Below the pieces are notes generated by a model. The model was not told where the DNA came from and did not search any database. It worked only from the letters and a program-made list of their open reading frames with translations. From positions 4,588,001 to 4,652,000 of the forward strand of contig JAGVVL010000022.1 of assembly GCA_018287875.1 (NCBI GenBank): a stretch of DNA of 64,000 nt. Reading direction: 5' to 3'. The stretch comes from Nigrospora sphaerica. Lineage: Eukaryota > Ascomycota > Sordariomycetes > Amphisphaeriales > Apiosporaceae. The position numbers were made by a program, and so were the translations under genes. How positions within the stretch are numbered: position 1 is the first letter of the stretch; each line of letters begins with the position of its first letter. This document shows positions 10,536-20,403 of the stretch, piece after piece.

Positions 10536-10582
10536 CTGACTGTTAATCAAGAGGTTCACAGTTCGAGCCTGTGGGGGAGCCA
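10536..10582 (-). other. Extended primer-binding site complementary to an Asn-type tRNA
   Basis: Directly abuts the LTR and starts TGG in element orientation, as a PBS should. The plus strand reads like the 3' part of a tRNA: anticodon loop CTGTTAA (anticodon GTT, Asn), a five-base variable loop AGGTT, a T-arm CACAG/TTCGAGC/CTGTG, an acceptor strand and CCA. Copy 2 has seven C where copy 1 has five. With seven, the acceptor is exactly seven bases plus discriminator plus CCA. About 48 nt match a tRNA layout, against about 18 in a usual PBS. Confidence 0.75.
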
Positions 10583-10906
10583 TAGAACAGACAAACACTA
10601 GGTGTAGTGCCTGGTGGAAAGACGCGGTCGTGAGGTCGATCCCTGATAATGTGATAGACATGCCCTCGATTTAGGACGTGCAAGTCCTTGATCAAGGGTA
10701 TGTCTATCACCCAAGTAAAAGTGAGGTCCAACTGGGACAATAACTGGGACAAAACGGTTACGAGTGATGGTCTCAAAAGATAAAAGGAAGTGAACATGTC
10801 TTGTTGTTGTCTTATCTCTACGGTGGAAGCTGGACAGCTACTTATAGGTGCAAGTCCTTGATCAGACCCCTGGCATTGGGTGCTTACGTACCCTAGCCCC
10901 GTCTCA
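10583..10906 (-). repeat. 5' LTR of element A copy 1 (324 bp)
   Basis: Same 324-bp sequence as at 16646-16969, 28627-28950 and 53990-54313. In element orientation it starts TGAGACGGGG and ends TGTTCTA, so the 3' end is TA rather than the usual CA in every copy. It contains a 60-bp inverted repeat (10651-10710), a tandemly repeated CCCAGTT/GTCCCAGTT segment, a CTATAAGTAG TATA-like stretch and two TGATCA sites (10689, 10859). Confidence 0.93.
10651..10710. other. 60-bp hairpin inside the element A LTR
   Basis: The arms GTGATAGACAT and ATGTCTATCAC are perfect inverse complements. Pairing continues inward through CCCTCGAT/ATCGAGGG and AGGAC/GTCCT around a six-base loop. In copy 1 one arm has CCCTTGAT, giving a mismatch or GU pair. 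The 3' LTR of copy 2 (28823-28882) has the better paired version. Also present at 16842-16901 and 54058-54117. It could act as RNA structure in the LTR transcript; no function is shown. Confidence 0.8.
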
Positions 10907-10910
10907 CTAT

Positions 10911-11736
10911 CAATCATTAATAGACGATATCAGCCTGTTGCGCGCGACGAGGTGTGTTTATCGAAATGCCGAATCCTGTCTAGGCTGGTCTCGTTATCTG
11001 TCTATCTATTCTAAGTCGGTTTAATTACCCAATCGCACAGGAGAGTGCTGTCGGTGTACCAATTAGCGAGGTGGTAGGCGCCTTTTACCACGATGAACGG
11101 CGAGACACACCAGCTGTCGGAATAGACGCCCTGGATCACGGTAACCCATTCCCGATTGCTAGGCTGGACCTTTTTTCGCTTTCCGCTCCGATTGGCGCCG
11201 GTCACGACTATCGAGGACGTGATTTGGCCCATTATAAAGCCGGTCTCGTCGAAGTTGTAGATATCCTTATCCTGGATGCCGTACTTGGCCTTCAGGTTCG
11301 CAAAGAGCACGAACTAGCCCGCGATTTTTTCAGGATCTTCGCAGAGGGCCCTCTAATAGTCGTATGCACGCGAAAAACGCGTCCAAAGGTCTCGTTGTCG
11401 CTTAACGAAGTTCGCGGCCTAACGCGTCCCAACACGTGACGCGTCGCGCGACGCGGTAATGACATTCGCCATATCTTCCACATCGTGCAACCGCGGCGCA
11501 AATCCTCGTGAATCTAGGTCGAGGATGTATCGGACAAGCGTCTTCTCTTCTAATTCGGTAAGACGAGTATTGTTGGCGCGTATATCGCGTCTAGCGTGTT
11601 TTCCGTTCATTCTGCGTTAGAGGGTAGTTCGCGAGATATTATAGATAGCCACCGCTTATCAACAGCTAAGTTTAGGGTTCTTCTTAATCGCCTGGATCGC
11701 TAGAATGATTCTAGACTCGCTAGAAGATTGTTCCAT
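10911..11736 (-). pseudogene. pogo/Fot1-type DDE transposase, N-terminal part, RIPed and cut by element A
   Basis: Starts at ATG 11736. Readable segments: an HTH/CENP-B-like N-terminus with LTELEEKTLVRYILDLDSRG, then NFDETGFIMGQI, the first catalytic Asp region of pogo/Fot1 transposases. Several stops arise from CAG/CAA or TGG codons turned to TAG/TAA/TGA. The reading breaks off near the second catalytic motif (LLMID) where the element A LTR begins, so element A inserted into this gene; the rest should lie left of the window. Confidence 0.8.
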
Positions 11737-11943
11737 AACTATTAGTTAAGTTAAAGGCAATTGAAGTTGGAAGAGTTGAAATAAGTGGAAAGTGGCCCAC
11801 TTGTATGCCTGGCCCACTTGTATGACATTCACGTTACCTTTTAATGATTTAAGAGTTCTATTAAGGTGCGAAAATTATGGTGAGACAGGAATAAGGAATG
11901 ATAGCTTAAATCTTAATTAAGCTAATACACTTTAAATAGAAAC

Positions 11944-12518
11944 TGTTAAAATTGGTGGTTTAATCGGAAGAGGAAGCAACCCTTTTATAAGGGCTCTTTC
12001 AATCTGGGAGGTCGTTTCTTATAAAGAAACACGGAAGAATAAGGAACTTCTCTTCAAAAGGAACAAGAGTGTATTTCGTGTGCTTTCTTGCTTGCTTGCT
12101 TCAGGATAAACTAGATACACGGAGAGGGAAGATTTAGCCTTTACTTATACCCGTTAAGCCCTTATCCTCTTAGTAATACAAAGAGGAAGACGCGTAAGTG
12201 ATTGCGTAAGTGATTACGTGGCTTAGAAGCATATGGAACCTTATAGAGGTTCGTGGAGCCTCATGGGGGCTCGTGGGAGCTTCAGAGAGCCACGTAAAAA
12301 CTCGTGGAAACTGGTGGAAACTTGCAGAAGCTTCCGCGTGGCGTACGCCACGCTTGCGGGTAAAGCGGGCCATGCTTGCGGGTAAGCTGGCCCGTGCTCC
12401 AGGGTAGGCTGGCCCGAGCTCTAGGATAGGCTCGGTTAAAGAACTAGCTTTCCGTTAAGTGCATAGCTTAGTCCGTAGTGAAGCATAACAGTATAGGATA
12501 AGTCTTATACCTGCAACA
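11944..12518 (+). repeat. Solo LTR, family B, with 5-bp target duplication
   Basis: 575 bp from TGTTAAAATT to GCAACA, flanked by perfect GAAAC duplications (11939-11943 and 12519-12523). Same family as 30697-31247 and 33308-33874. No internal coding region, so a solo LTR left by LTR-LTR recombination. Confidence 0.88.
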
Positions 12519-13377
12519 GAAACGCTTAACCGTTTATATTTAGCTATAAAAGAGATAGATATAGAATATAATTTAACTTATTAACCAATATGCTTTATAA
12601 ATACACACTCCCTTAACTCTTAACTTTAAACCTCATTTTCTACCTCTTTACTTATTATGACCATTAATTGAGACTATTCACACGTTCTTAATTATGGTAT
12701 CCAATATAAAAACATGTATTTAATCCGTTTGAATCAACCTTACAACCGCGTCCTTTTATTAGACTTCCTTCATCTAGGGTTTGTCTATTCTAATATAGAC
12801 TGCTATCTTTAGCTCTTTTTTTTATTCTTTTTAATAGATAACTTTAAACCTATTGCTTACTACGTCTCTTTTAATGCGATAGTTATGAGCCCGATTACAC
12901 GCTTACCTCTATCTCATAATAGAGACGCTATATAAGACGCTTAAAGAGCTTAGTAATTAACTTCTATTTACTTTTCTCATTATTTCAGTACATTCTCGCC
13001 TTAGTTACGAAGTACAACTAGCTTAAATGATATAATAAGCTTTGTATAGTGGAACCGGGAAACCCCAAACTGTAGGGAGTCTGGTGGAAAGACACGGTCG
13101 TGAGGTCGATCCCAAGGGACAATTAGGTGAGGATATCGTTAATCAAGATGATCCTTAACGTAGGGAAGTAAAAGAAGCTCAGAATAGTCACGAAAAATGA
13201 GCGTGAAGTGCCGTAGTAAGAGTAGCAGTGTATTAAAAGGAGGGAAAAAGCGCGCTGTCCTAGCTGACTTAAGCGCCCTGGCCCTGTCTCAATAGTTATT
13301 AAAAAGCGACTTGTTTAAGCGTATATCAATGTTAAGGCCGCTATAGTCGTAAGAAGAGCCCTTATAAGCAATATATA
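12519..13377. other. AT-rich decayed sequence with a short element A LTR relic
   Basis: No coding signal. A roughly 36-bp stretch at 13079-13114 (TGGTGGAAAGACACGGTCGT and following) matches the element A LTR and is all that remains of an older or related copy. The rest is AT-rich and TA-rich, as expected of old RIPed repeats. Confidence 0.5.
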
Positions 13378-13555
13378 TGTTGCAGGTATAGGACTTATCC
13401 TATACCGTTCTCTATTACTACGGACTAAGCTATGCACTTAACGCAAAGCTAGTCCTATCTTAGAGATCGGGCCAGTCTACCCTGGAGAACGGGCCAGCTT
13501 ACCCGCAAGCATGGCCCGCTTTACCCGCAAGCGTGATGTACGCCACCTGAAGCTT
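13378..13555 (-). repeat. Truncated LTR of family B, reverse orientation
   Basis: Begins TGTTGCAGGTATAGGA, the reverse complement of the family B LTR end, and stays alignable to about 13555, where it meets unrelated GC-richer sequence. About 178 bp of the 575-bp LTR remain. Confidence 0.75.
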
Positions 13556-13829
13556 CCTGTAACGGAATAATACGAATCGAACGAGGTGACTATGTGCACG
13601 CAATTCCAATGACTGGCTGTCTGTATTGACTTCAATCTGGCCGTCCCCTCGTTTGTGGGCGCGGCCAGATTCTGCATAATGGCGCCCCGGATTAATGTGG
13701 CGCCGCTCCGCCGTTTTGGCGACCGCTCTGGCGCTCGCTTTCCGCTGGCGCGCCGACGCACCGCTGATCCGCCCGCCCGGCCCCTTTACACTATGGCTAG
13801 CTACTTGTTCTTTACAGATCTTATAAGCG
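13556..13829. other. Short GC-richer island, no recognised gene
   Basis: About 270 bp with little RIP bias, a CGCC/GGCG-rich stretch and no recognisable protein, between the truncated LTR and the LINE. Origin unknown. Confidence 0.4.
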
Positions 13830-16640
13830 GCTTTTAACTACTCGCAGGTTTACTCTAAGTTTAAGCCGAAGCCCACAAGGTTTATGTTGTTTATAAAGGC
13901 TATAGTAGCTATCCTTAATATAACGCGGAGAGCCTTATAAAGGCAAAAGAGGATAGGCGATAAGGATAAGCCCTACAGGACACCTGCCAAGACTAGGATC
14001 TCGTCCGATTTCTAGCTGTCGAAGAATAACGTGGTGGACTGGTTAAATAAGAAGCTTTGGATCTAGCTAATAGTTTATATAGAGACTCTTAGCGCTCGCA
14101 GGTTAGTAAGGAGCCTTCATAGTCGACGGAGTCGAAAGCGCTTAAGATATCTAGCGATAGAAGGGTTACTACACCTTTATGTTTCCAGGCTATGCAGACT
14201 AAGTCTGTTAATAACCGCAAGGCCGTTTATATAAAGCGGCCTTTCCAGTTGCCTATTTATTCGTCTGGGAGCAGTCCATTCTCTTTGGCAAAGCTAGCTA
14301 GCCGTTACGCTAGTAGGCTCTCGATCGCTTTCCTTATAGTGTTAAGCAGCGCGATAGGTCTCCATCTGCCGGCTTAGTGGTACTTGTTTAGCTGCTTTCC
14401 TAGCTTCCGGAGGATAACGGTGACTGCTTTACGGAACGCTCTTAAATAGTATTCTATATGCTAGCACGCTTCCGCTAAGGAGGCCAAGGCCTGGAAGAAG
14501 GGCTTTCCTAAGCGTTTAAGAAATCCGTTTAAAAGCTGGTCTAGTGTAGGTGCCTTCCACTAGCCTGCCTTAATAAGGACGTCTTAGACTTATTCTGCTA
14601 TCACCTTGCCGTCTATATTAAGAGACGCTATAAACCGGTTTATTATTTGGACGCCAATATATATAGCTTTAAGGAGAGGGTAAAACTTTTCCTAGAAGGC
14701 CTTTGTTTTCTCCTTATAAGTCGTTGCTTCGCTTAGCGGTGGGTGGAGCGTAGGGACGACTGGAGGTAGCGGCAGCGCGACTCCTTTGTTTCTAGCCTAT
14801 CTTGCGATGTTCCAGACGCCAGCTGGCTAGCTAGAGGCCTCGTGAAGCATGCCTCTCTAGGTCGCTGTCTTTATAATGCGGATCGTTTTCTTTTTCGCAA
14901 GGGATGCTTGCCGAAGGGCTCGCTAGGCTGCGTCTGTCCTATCGGATAGCTATGCTTACTAGGCTTATCTCTCCTCCTCTATAGCTCTTTTTATGTTGTG
15001 GTTCTACTAAGCCTTGCCTCTTCCCTTAAAGTGGCGGAGGGGGGGAATTAGGTTGGCTATTTAAGTTAGCTCCTTAGTTAACGTCTTAATGTAGCTATCG
15101 ATTTCTTTTAATATCTCGAGTTGCCCTAGCTGTAGTAAGTGTGCTACCTCTACCTTTGCCTGGTTATAGTTAGCTGTTTTTTTAGCTACTTTGTGGCCTA
15201 TCTTAGCTGTCTATACGGGGTCCAGCTACGCGTATCAGCTATAGGAGGTGGTCGGATCCAGCATATAGGATATATCTGTTGTAGGCAGCTTGGAGATTGT
15301 CTATAACCTACGCTAAATCCATCGTGGAGTTTATGCACCCTCTTTGAGTCTATGTCGGTGTTTTAAGGGGAGTGATCAGCTAGAGTCTCTAGGATTCTAC
15401 TAGCTGGAGCAGCTTATTAACTGCATTATAGAGTCGGATATTATATCCTCCTTAAACAGGGTGGTGGACGTTAAAGTCTCCCACGAGGACTGTTCGTCTT
15501 AGCTGAGGTTCGGTATAAAGGGCTTCGATAGCAGGCAGGTCCGATCTACTAGTGGACCTAAGAAGAGGTGAGTATATATAGATAACCGTTATAAGACCGT
15601 CTAGTAGTTAAATTATAATACGACACCTATTTAGTATAACGAAGCGCTATACCTAAGTACTGCATGACGTAGGGTTTGTACAATCATGGACAGAGAGCGT
15701 CTGTCTAGCTTGAACACTGGTCGTAGGGTAACTGATAACTGAGGGTGCTTGACTAGGTAACTGGTCTGAATTTCACAATAGGTCGTTAAGAGATTACTCC
15801 CATCTATGGATAAGATAGATACTTAGATTGATCACTAAGGTAATGACTATCTGACTAGGAAATCCTTTTAACCTATATACTAAACCATTCCCTCATTAAT
15901 ATATGTTAGATATGTTGGATATGTTGTGATCCCACATTTCCTAACGTATTGGATAGGTAAGCGACAGGGGTTAATATGCGGAATATGTTCGGTAACCACA
16001 TATCGCTTATATTGTGTCACGTGATCCCTGGTTCCCAATCCAGAGCTGTCTTTTCTTTAGTGTTGTTCCTTGTTATTCCTGGGGACGTTTTCTTAGCTGG
16101 TTCCTTTGTGGCTGGTGGGATGCTGGAGTGGCTGGTGCGTTGCCCTAGCCACTTTTCTTGGCTTAGATTCTTGAGTCGTAACATTTAGCTACGCCTTATA
16201 TATCCACTCCATTAAGGTGTACTTCTTATTAATATAGTTACAGACCTTATCTCTCTCGATCGCGTGAAGTAGGTAATATAAAGAGGATCTCAAGCAGTAG
16301 GTGATCGGTATATATAGGTTTCGCTAGGGCTTTTAAATAGCTAAAACGTCGTACTTTTTAAAGATAGCATCAACTACTAGGATCTATGCTTTCTTACTTT
16401 TCTACGTGTTCTAGTGTAGGATTCTTAGCGCTATCATAGTCGAGCGTGGATACTATTTAATGTTAACTCTGGTGTTTCGATGACTATGGCGTCTATCTCT
16501 TTGTGGGTTCTGCTGCGGGCTCTGCTTGTGCTTTTAATACGGTAACTGGTTACTTAACGCTTCCGCGGCTATACTGTCTACTAGTCCTTATCTGTTAGCT
16601 TAGGGAGTTCTTACAAGAGCAGTGCAAATCCCTTTAGTCT
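13830..16640 (-). pseudogene. RIPed Tad-like LINE ORF2 (endonuclease-RT), interrupted by a solo LTR
   Basis: The right part (16184-16640) translates on minus to the N-terminus of an endonuclease/exonuclease/phosphatase domain (segments such as FKKYDVLAI and ITYC, with stops). The left part (13830-15634) aligns base by base with the better preserved LINE at 63190-64000 and carries the RT domain. The RT catalytic FADD box has become FINN by three G-to-A changes, and many TAG/TAA stops are present. A family C LTR (15635-16183) splits it. The LINE 3' end is missing. Confidence 0.85.
15635..16183 (-). repeat. Solo LTR, family C, with TTTAG target duplication
   Basis: 549 bp, starting TATAACGAAGCG and ending GTCGTAACA on the plus strand. 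In reverse this is TGTTACGAC ... TATA, consistent with TG...CA ends after RIP of the CA. Flanked by TTTAG on both sides (15630-15634 and 16184-16188), inside the LINE. Related copies at 32964 and 34417. Confidence 0.85.
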
Positions 16641-16645
16641 TATAA

Positions 16646-16969
16646 TGAGACGGGGCTAGGGTACGTAAGCACCCAATGCCAGGGGTCTGATCAAGGACTT
16701 GCACCTATAAGTAGCCGTCCAGCTTCCACCGTAGAGATAAGACAACAACAAGACATGTTCACTTCCTTTTATCTTTTGAGACCATCACTCGTAACCGTTT
16801 TGTCCCAGTTATTGTCCCAGTTGGACCTCACTTTTACTTGGGTGATAGACATACCCTTGATTAAGGACTTGCACGTCCTAAATCGAGGGCATGTCTATCA
16901 CATTATCAGGGATCGACCTCACGACCGCGTCTTTCCACCAGGCACTACACCTAGTGTTTGTCTGTTCTA
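16646..16969 (+). repeat. 5' LTR of element A copy 2
   Basis: 324 bp; three differences from the 3' LTR at 28627-28950, all C/T. That is much less change than in the adjoining internal sequence, so the LTR largely escaped RIP. One difference (GTAGCCGTCC) is shared with the solo LTR at 53990. Confidence 0.93.
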
Positions 16970-17018
16970 TGGCTCCCCCCCACAGGCTCGAACTGTGAAC
17001 CTCTTAATTAACAGTCAG
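16970..17018 (+). other. Extended tRNA-Asn-like primer-binding site, copy 2
   Basis: Starts TGG at the LTR edge and has seven C, giving an exact tRNA acceptor length. It continues through the T-arm complement and variable loop into the anticodon loop complement TTAACAG. One RIP-type change relative to copy 1 (TTGATTAAC to TTAATTAAC). Confidence 0.75.
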
Positions 17019-17640
17019 AAGAGAGAGAGAGACGATGAAGCATTGAAGACGTGCTGAAGATACCGTGTTGCGGATCTGTTGTTAAGGGAAGATTGAGTAC
17101 CCTAACAGACCGGACTTTCGGGAAGTATTACCCCTCTTTTAATTACCGACGAGACCTTATATAATGGTGGGAATTATTGATCAGCGCGAAAAGCGCCAGT
17201 TACGAAATGCACAGAGACCTAATGTTAGGGTAAAACGGAAAAGTTTCTAGCAAGGACAGCGCGATGCTGACAATTCGAGTTATGTTAAGCGGCACACTGA
17301 AGCCAGCAATACACTGCATAAGCTACAAGATAAGATGTGGATACTACTAATTATGGTACTACGAATGGCATACTGGAGTCTAGGTGGACTAGTGTCCACT
17401 TTAGACCTCCTTATAAGGGTCTTCTAAACAGCCATAAAGATAAGACTAACAATTGCGGACTATCCTAAGTGGGAAGGTCAGTTAGTGCAATGCTCTGATT
17501 AACAAAGTGCAGGGAAGAGGAGACGAAGTTACCAGAGTCGTCGGCCAAGATAGCTACGACCTTAAAGTCGAGTGACTATTTATGATCGTCACAATGAAAG
17601 GGGACATCATAGACAGGATATTAAGCACGAAGTAAGTATT

Positions 17641-20403
17641 ATGTCTACCTCCGACGACTCTGATCAGAACTTTGCCCTAAAAAGCCTTGCAATCGACAAT
17701 ACCCTTAAAAAGACGCCGAACAACGAAGTCCACCAGCAACATTCGCAGGCAGACCCTGACCAACTGGATACAATGGCAACTGAGAAAGGAAAAGGAACGC
17801 AAGACAGGCCAGGTCCTGCTTATCCTCATCCTGATCAAGGCCATGCGCATCCAATAGAAGTTCCTCCCTGGGTATGGGCGATGTCGCGACCCCCTCCGGA
17901 CCCCAGCAGATACCCCCACTTGCGTTTTAATAGGAACAACGTGTCCAGCTTTCTCGAGATGTTTAACCTACATATGCGAAGGTACAGATTCTCTGATTAA
18001 GACCTGATGGACGAAGTATTGGCCTATTGCGAGGGTCAGCAGACGCTGTTCAATGTTAAGAATTGTCTCGATAAAAGCAAGATTTAGAGAGAGATGAAGG
18101 CCAACATAATCTCGGAGTTCAAGATAGGGGATCTGCTACAGCAGATTCCAATCACGTAAAAGTTGAACGACCTTAAGTCGGGACCAAAGCTAAGCGACTA
18201 TAAAGAGATCCACAGCTACATTTAAGAACACCAGCGCCTCGCGCAGGAGCTCAAGAACGTGGCCGGATCCATTGGATCGCATGCTAGGGCGACAAAGGAA
18301 GGTTTAATCAAGAGATTCCACCTGTCCATCCAACACAAGCTGTACAAATGGAACCCTGGAGCCGACTACCAGGAGACCTGCAGTCACATGCTAAAGTGGG
18401 TGATTAAGGAAATCACCTTCGCTAACGGACTAGACCCTGAGAGCACCAGGATCTATGCGGAAGAGCAAGCGATGCACGATCAGAGGACCGCGCGCACCGC
18501 AAGACAACTGAACCCGCCAGTCCAGGCTCAGCAACCTCCGCCGGTTAATCCGTACTAGCCTTTTCAGCCTCAGCAGCAGCAGAAGCCAAGCCAGCCAGAC
18601 CCAATAGATGAAGTTCGAGCAATGATGGAAAACATAAGGATCTAGATAATGACGGCACTGGGAGCACGCGATGATCAACGCGACCCACCCTAGATCAACG
18701 CTATAGGACCCTCCAGTTACTCTCGCTTCGGCTAAGGAGGTCGAGGGGGACGAGGCTCGTTCGACAGGATCATCCCTAAGAGCCAACCAGAGTTTATCCA
18801 GTTCCATGATTTCGATAGCTGCTATATTTGCGGCAAGCCTGACTATAAGAGCCCGCGGTGCCCTTGTAAGGCTTACCTGGAACAGGAGAAGGTGGTTCAC
18901 TTTATACCGGACCTTAAGCAATGGCGGATAGGCACCCGTTCGGAACTAGGCGAATGGCTCCAGGAAGACCTGAACGATTAGACAAGACGCCGAAGGATCC
19001 CTTGCCTCTGGGAGTTGCTGAAGGACATTTTCGTCAATCGGAGGGGGACGTACAGATAACAGGCGATTGCTAGGAATATGCTGTTCCTCACGACGCCTAG
19101 CCAGATCACCCAAGAGGACGTCGCTATACATAAAGCCGAAGAGAGCCAGTAGCATGGGCGCATCGTTGATCAAGGCGTAAAGACCCCCTCCGTTACCACC
19201 ATCGAACTCTGCGACAACCTCACGGTCGCTACCGCACCTGGGCAAGATTTCCAGTACGAAGTCACTGGCTATGACAACGATGGGTTCCGGGTCGTACAAG
19301 CCAAGCAGGAACCGATCGCCCGAGTCGCGACAGTCGAAGAGATCCAGGACTCGGACATAGAGACGGCTGTGAACGCTGCCGAGAAGCGTATACGTAAGAA
19401 CGATGGTTCATACGTCATAAAGGACGCTGAGCCCAGCCAGTCGATGGGGCCAGAGATGAGACTGTCTGCGCAGACCACTGATCAAGATGTTAAGCGCTGG
19501 AAGGAACGACTGCAGCGAACTGTCGGCGATAAGAACGTCGCAATCAGCCTACTAAACCTGATAAGTGAAGTCCTAGCCGCTAGTCTCGGATTGCTCGAGT
19601 TAGCAAAGGAGAGCGTCGAAAGATAACAAGGAATTAAGGAGGTCATTAATCTCAAGACAGCAACTAAGCGCGTTATTAGGAGCATAAGGACGAGACCTAA
19701 GGACAACGAAAGTATTTACCCTGGGACGGTCAACTTAGTACAGACAAGCACTAAACAACCAGAAGCCAGTATAGAGGGCTTACCTGCGGTACTCGACCGA
19801 GCCCCTAATTAGAAGGACGCGCGGCTTATCAAGAGGATTACGAGCATATTAGTCGGGACAAAGCCCTTGGGAAGGATCCCAGTGAGAGTCGGACTAACCG
19901 GAGATGAGAGCATCCTTTGGGCCCTGGTCGATATAGGGGCGGCGCTCAACATTATCTCGTCGCGCTATTGCGAATAGAACTTGCTGTACGTGGTCGACGG
20001 AACAATGCCAATCAAAGGATGGTCGGAGACCGACAAGCCCACTAGCACCGTTGGTATGTTAGAGGATTACATGTGGCTCGCCGACTGTAAGGTGAAGGAC
20101 AACTTTGCAGTGGTGCGCGCAGAGACAACAGGCCACGACATAATCCTTAGCTTGCCCTTCCTATTAAAGACACATACTACGCTTATCTACAACGTTCTTG
20201 TAAATACGAAGCCCTCAGCGGAATTCTTAATTGGCAACACGAAGATTAGAGTCCCTATCACACCAGACGAGAAGCAGACTAGTGGAAAGTCTCGATCAAT
20301 GGCCACAGCGACGGAAAAAGCCGGGCTACTGCGCTTATCAGCCGACGTAGTAGCATCCAAAGGCTACACCACCCTAACAAGGATTCTAAGAAGATCGCAT
20401 TAA
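17641..20403 (+). pseudogene. gag: gag-protease of element A copy 2, RIPed
   Basis: 2763 bp with no net indel relative to an open ancestral frame of 920 residues, but with many nonsense changes from CAG, CAA and TGG codons (for example at 17998 and 18979). The zinc knuckle survives as CYICGKPDYKSPRC, with its His changed to Tyr. The protease LVDTGA has become LVDIGA. This copy is the best guide to the true frame of copy 1. Confidence 0.88.

Larger units (their letters stand above)
1..10906 (-). mobile_element. Element A copy 1: long Ty3/gypsy-type LTR retrotransposon, truncated by window edge
   Basis: Read on the minus strand the order is LTR, tRNA-like primer-binding site, gag-protease, reverse transcriptase/RNase H/integrase, then an antisense cysteine-cluster gene and a large sense ORF. 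The RT-RNase H-integrase order is that of Ty3/gypsy elements. Comparison with the complete copy at 16646-28950 shows that about 1.4 kb, including the 3' LTR, lies beyond the left edge. The copy is not RIPed, so it is young or protected. It was inserted into a pogo-type transposase gene whose coding sequence stops at the LTR (10911). Flank next to the 5' LTR, in element orientation, is ATAG. At 12.3 kb for a full copy the element is long for a fungal gypsy element because of its two extra genes. Confidence 0.9.

Noticed and set aside
10536..10582. Partial tRNA-Asn gene
   Set aside because: Only the 3' part of a tRNA is present and it abuts the LTR in the correct orientation; both copies of the element have it. 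It is a primer-binding site.
1..10906. TGATCA enrichment as a bacterial Dam (GATC) or restriction signal
   Set aside because: The sequence is fungal, and the enrichment is for the full six-base palindrome within one element, not for GATC in general across the window.
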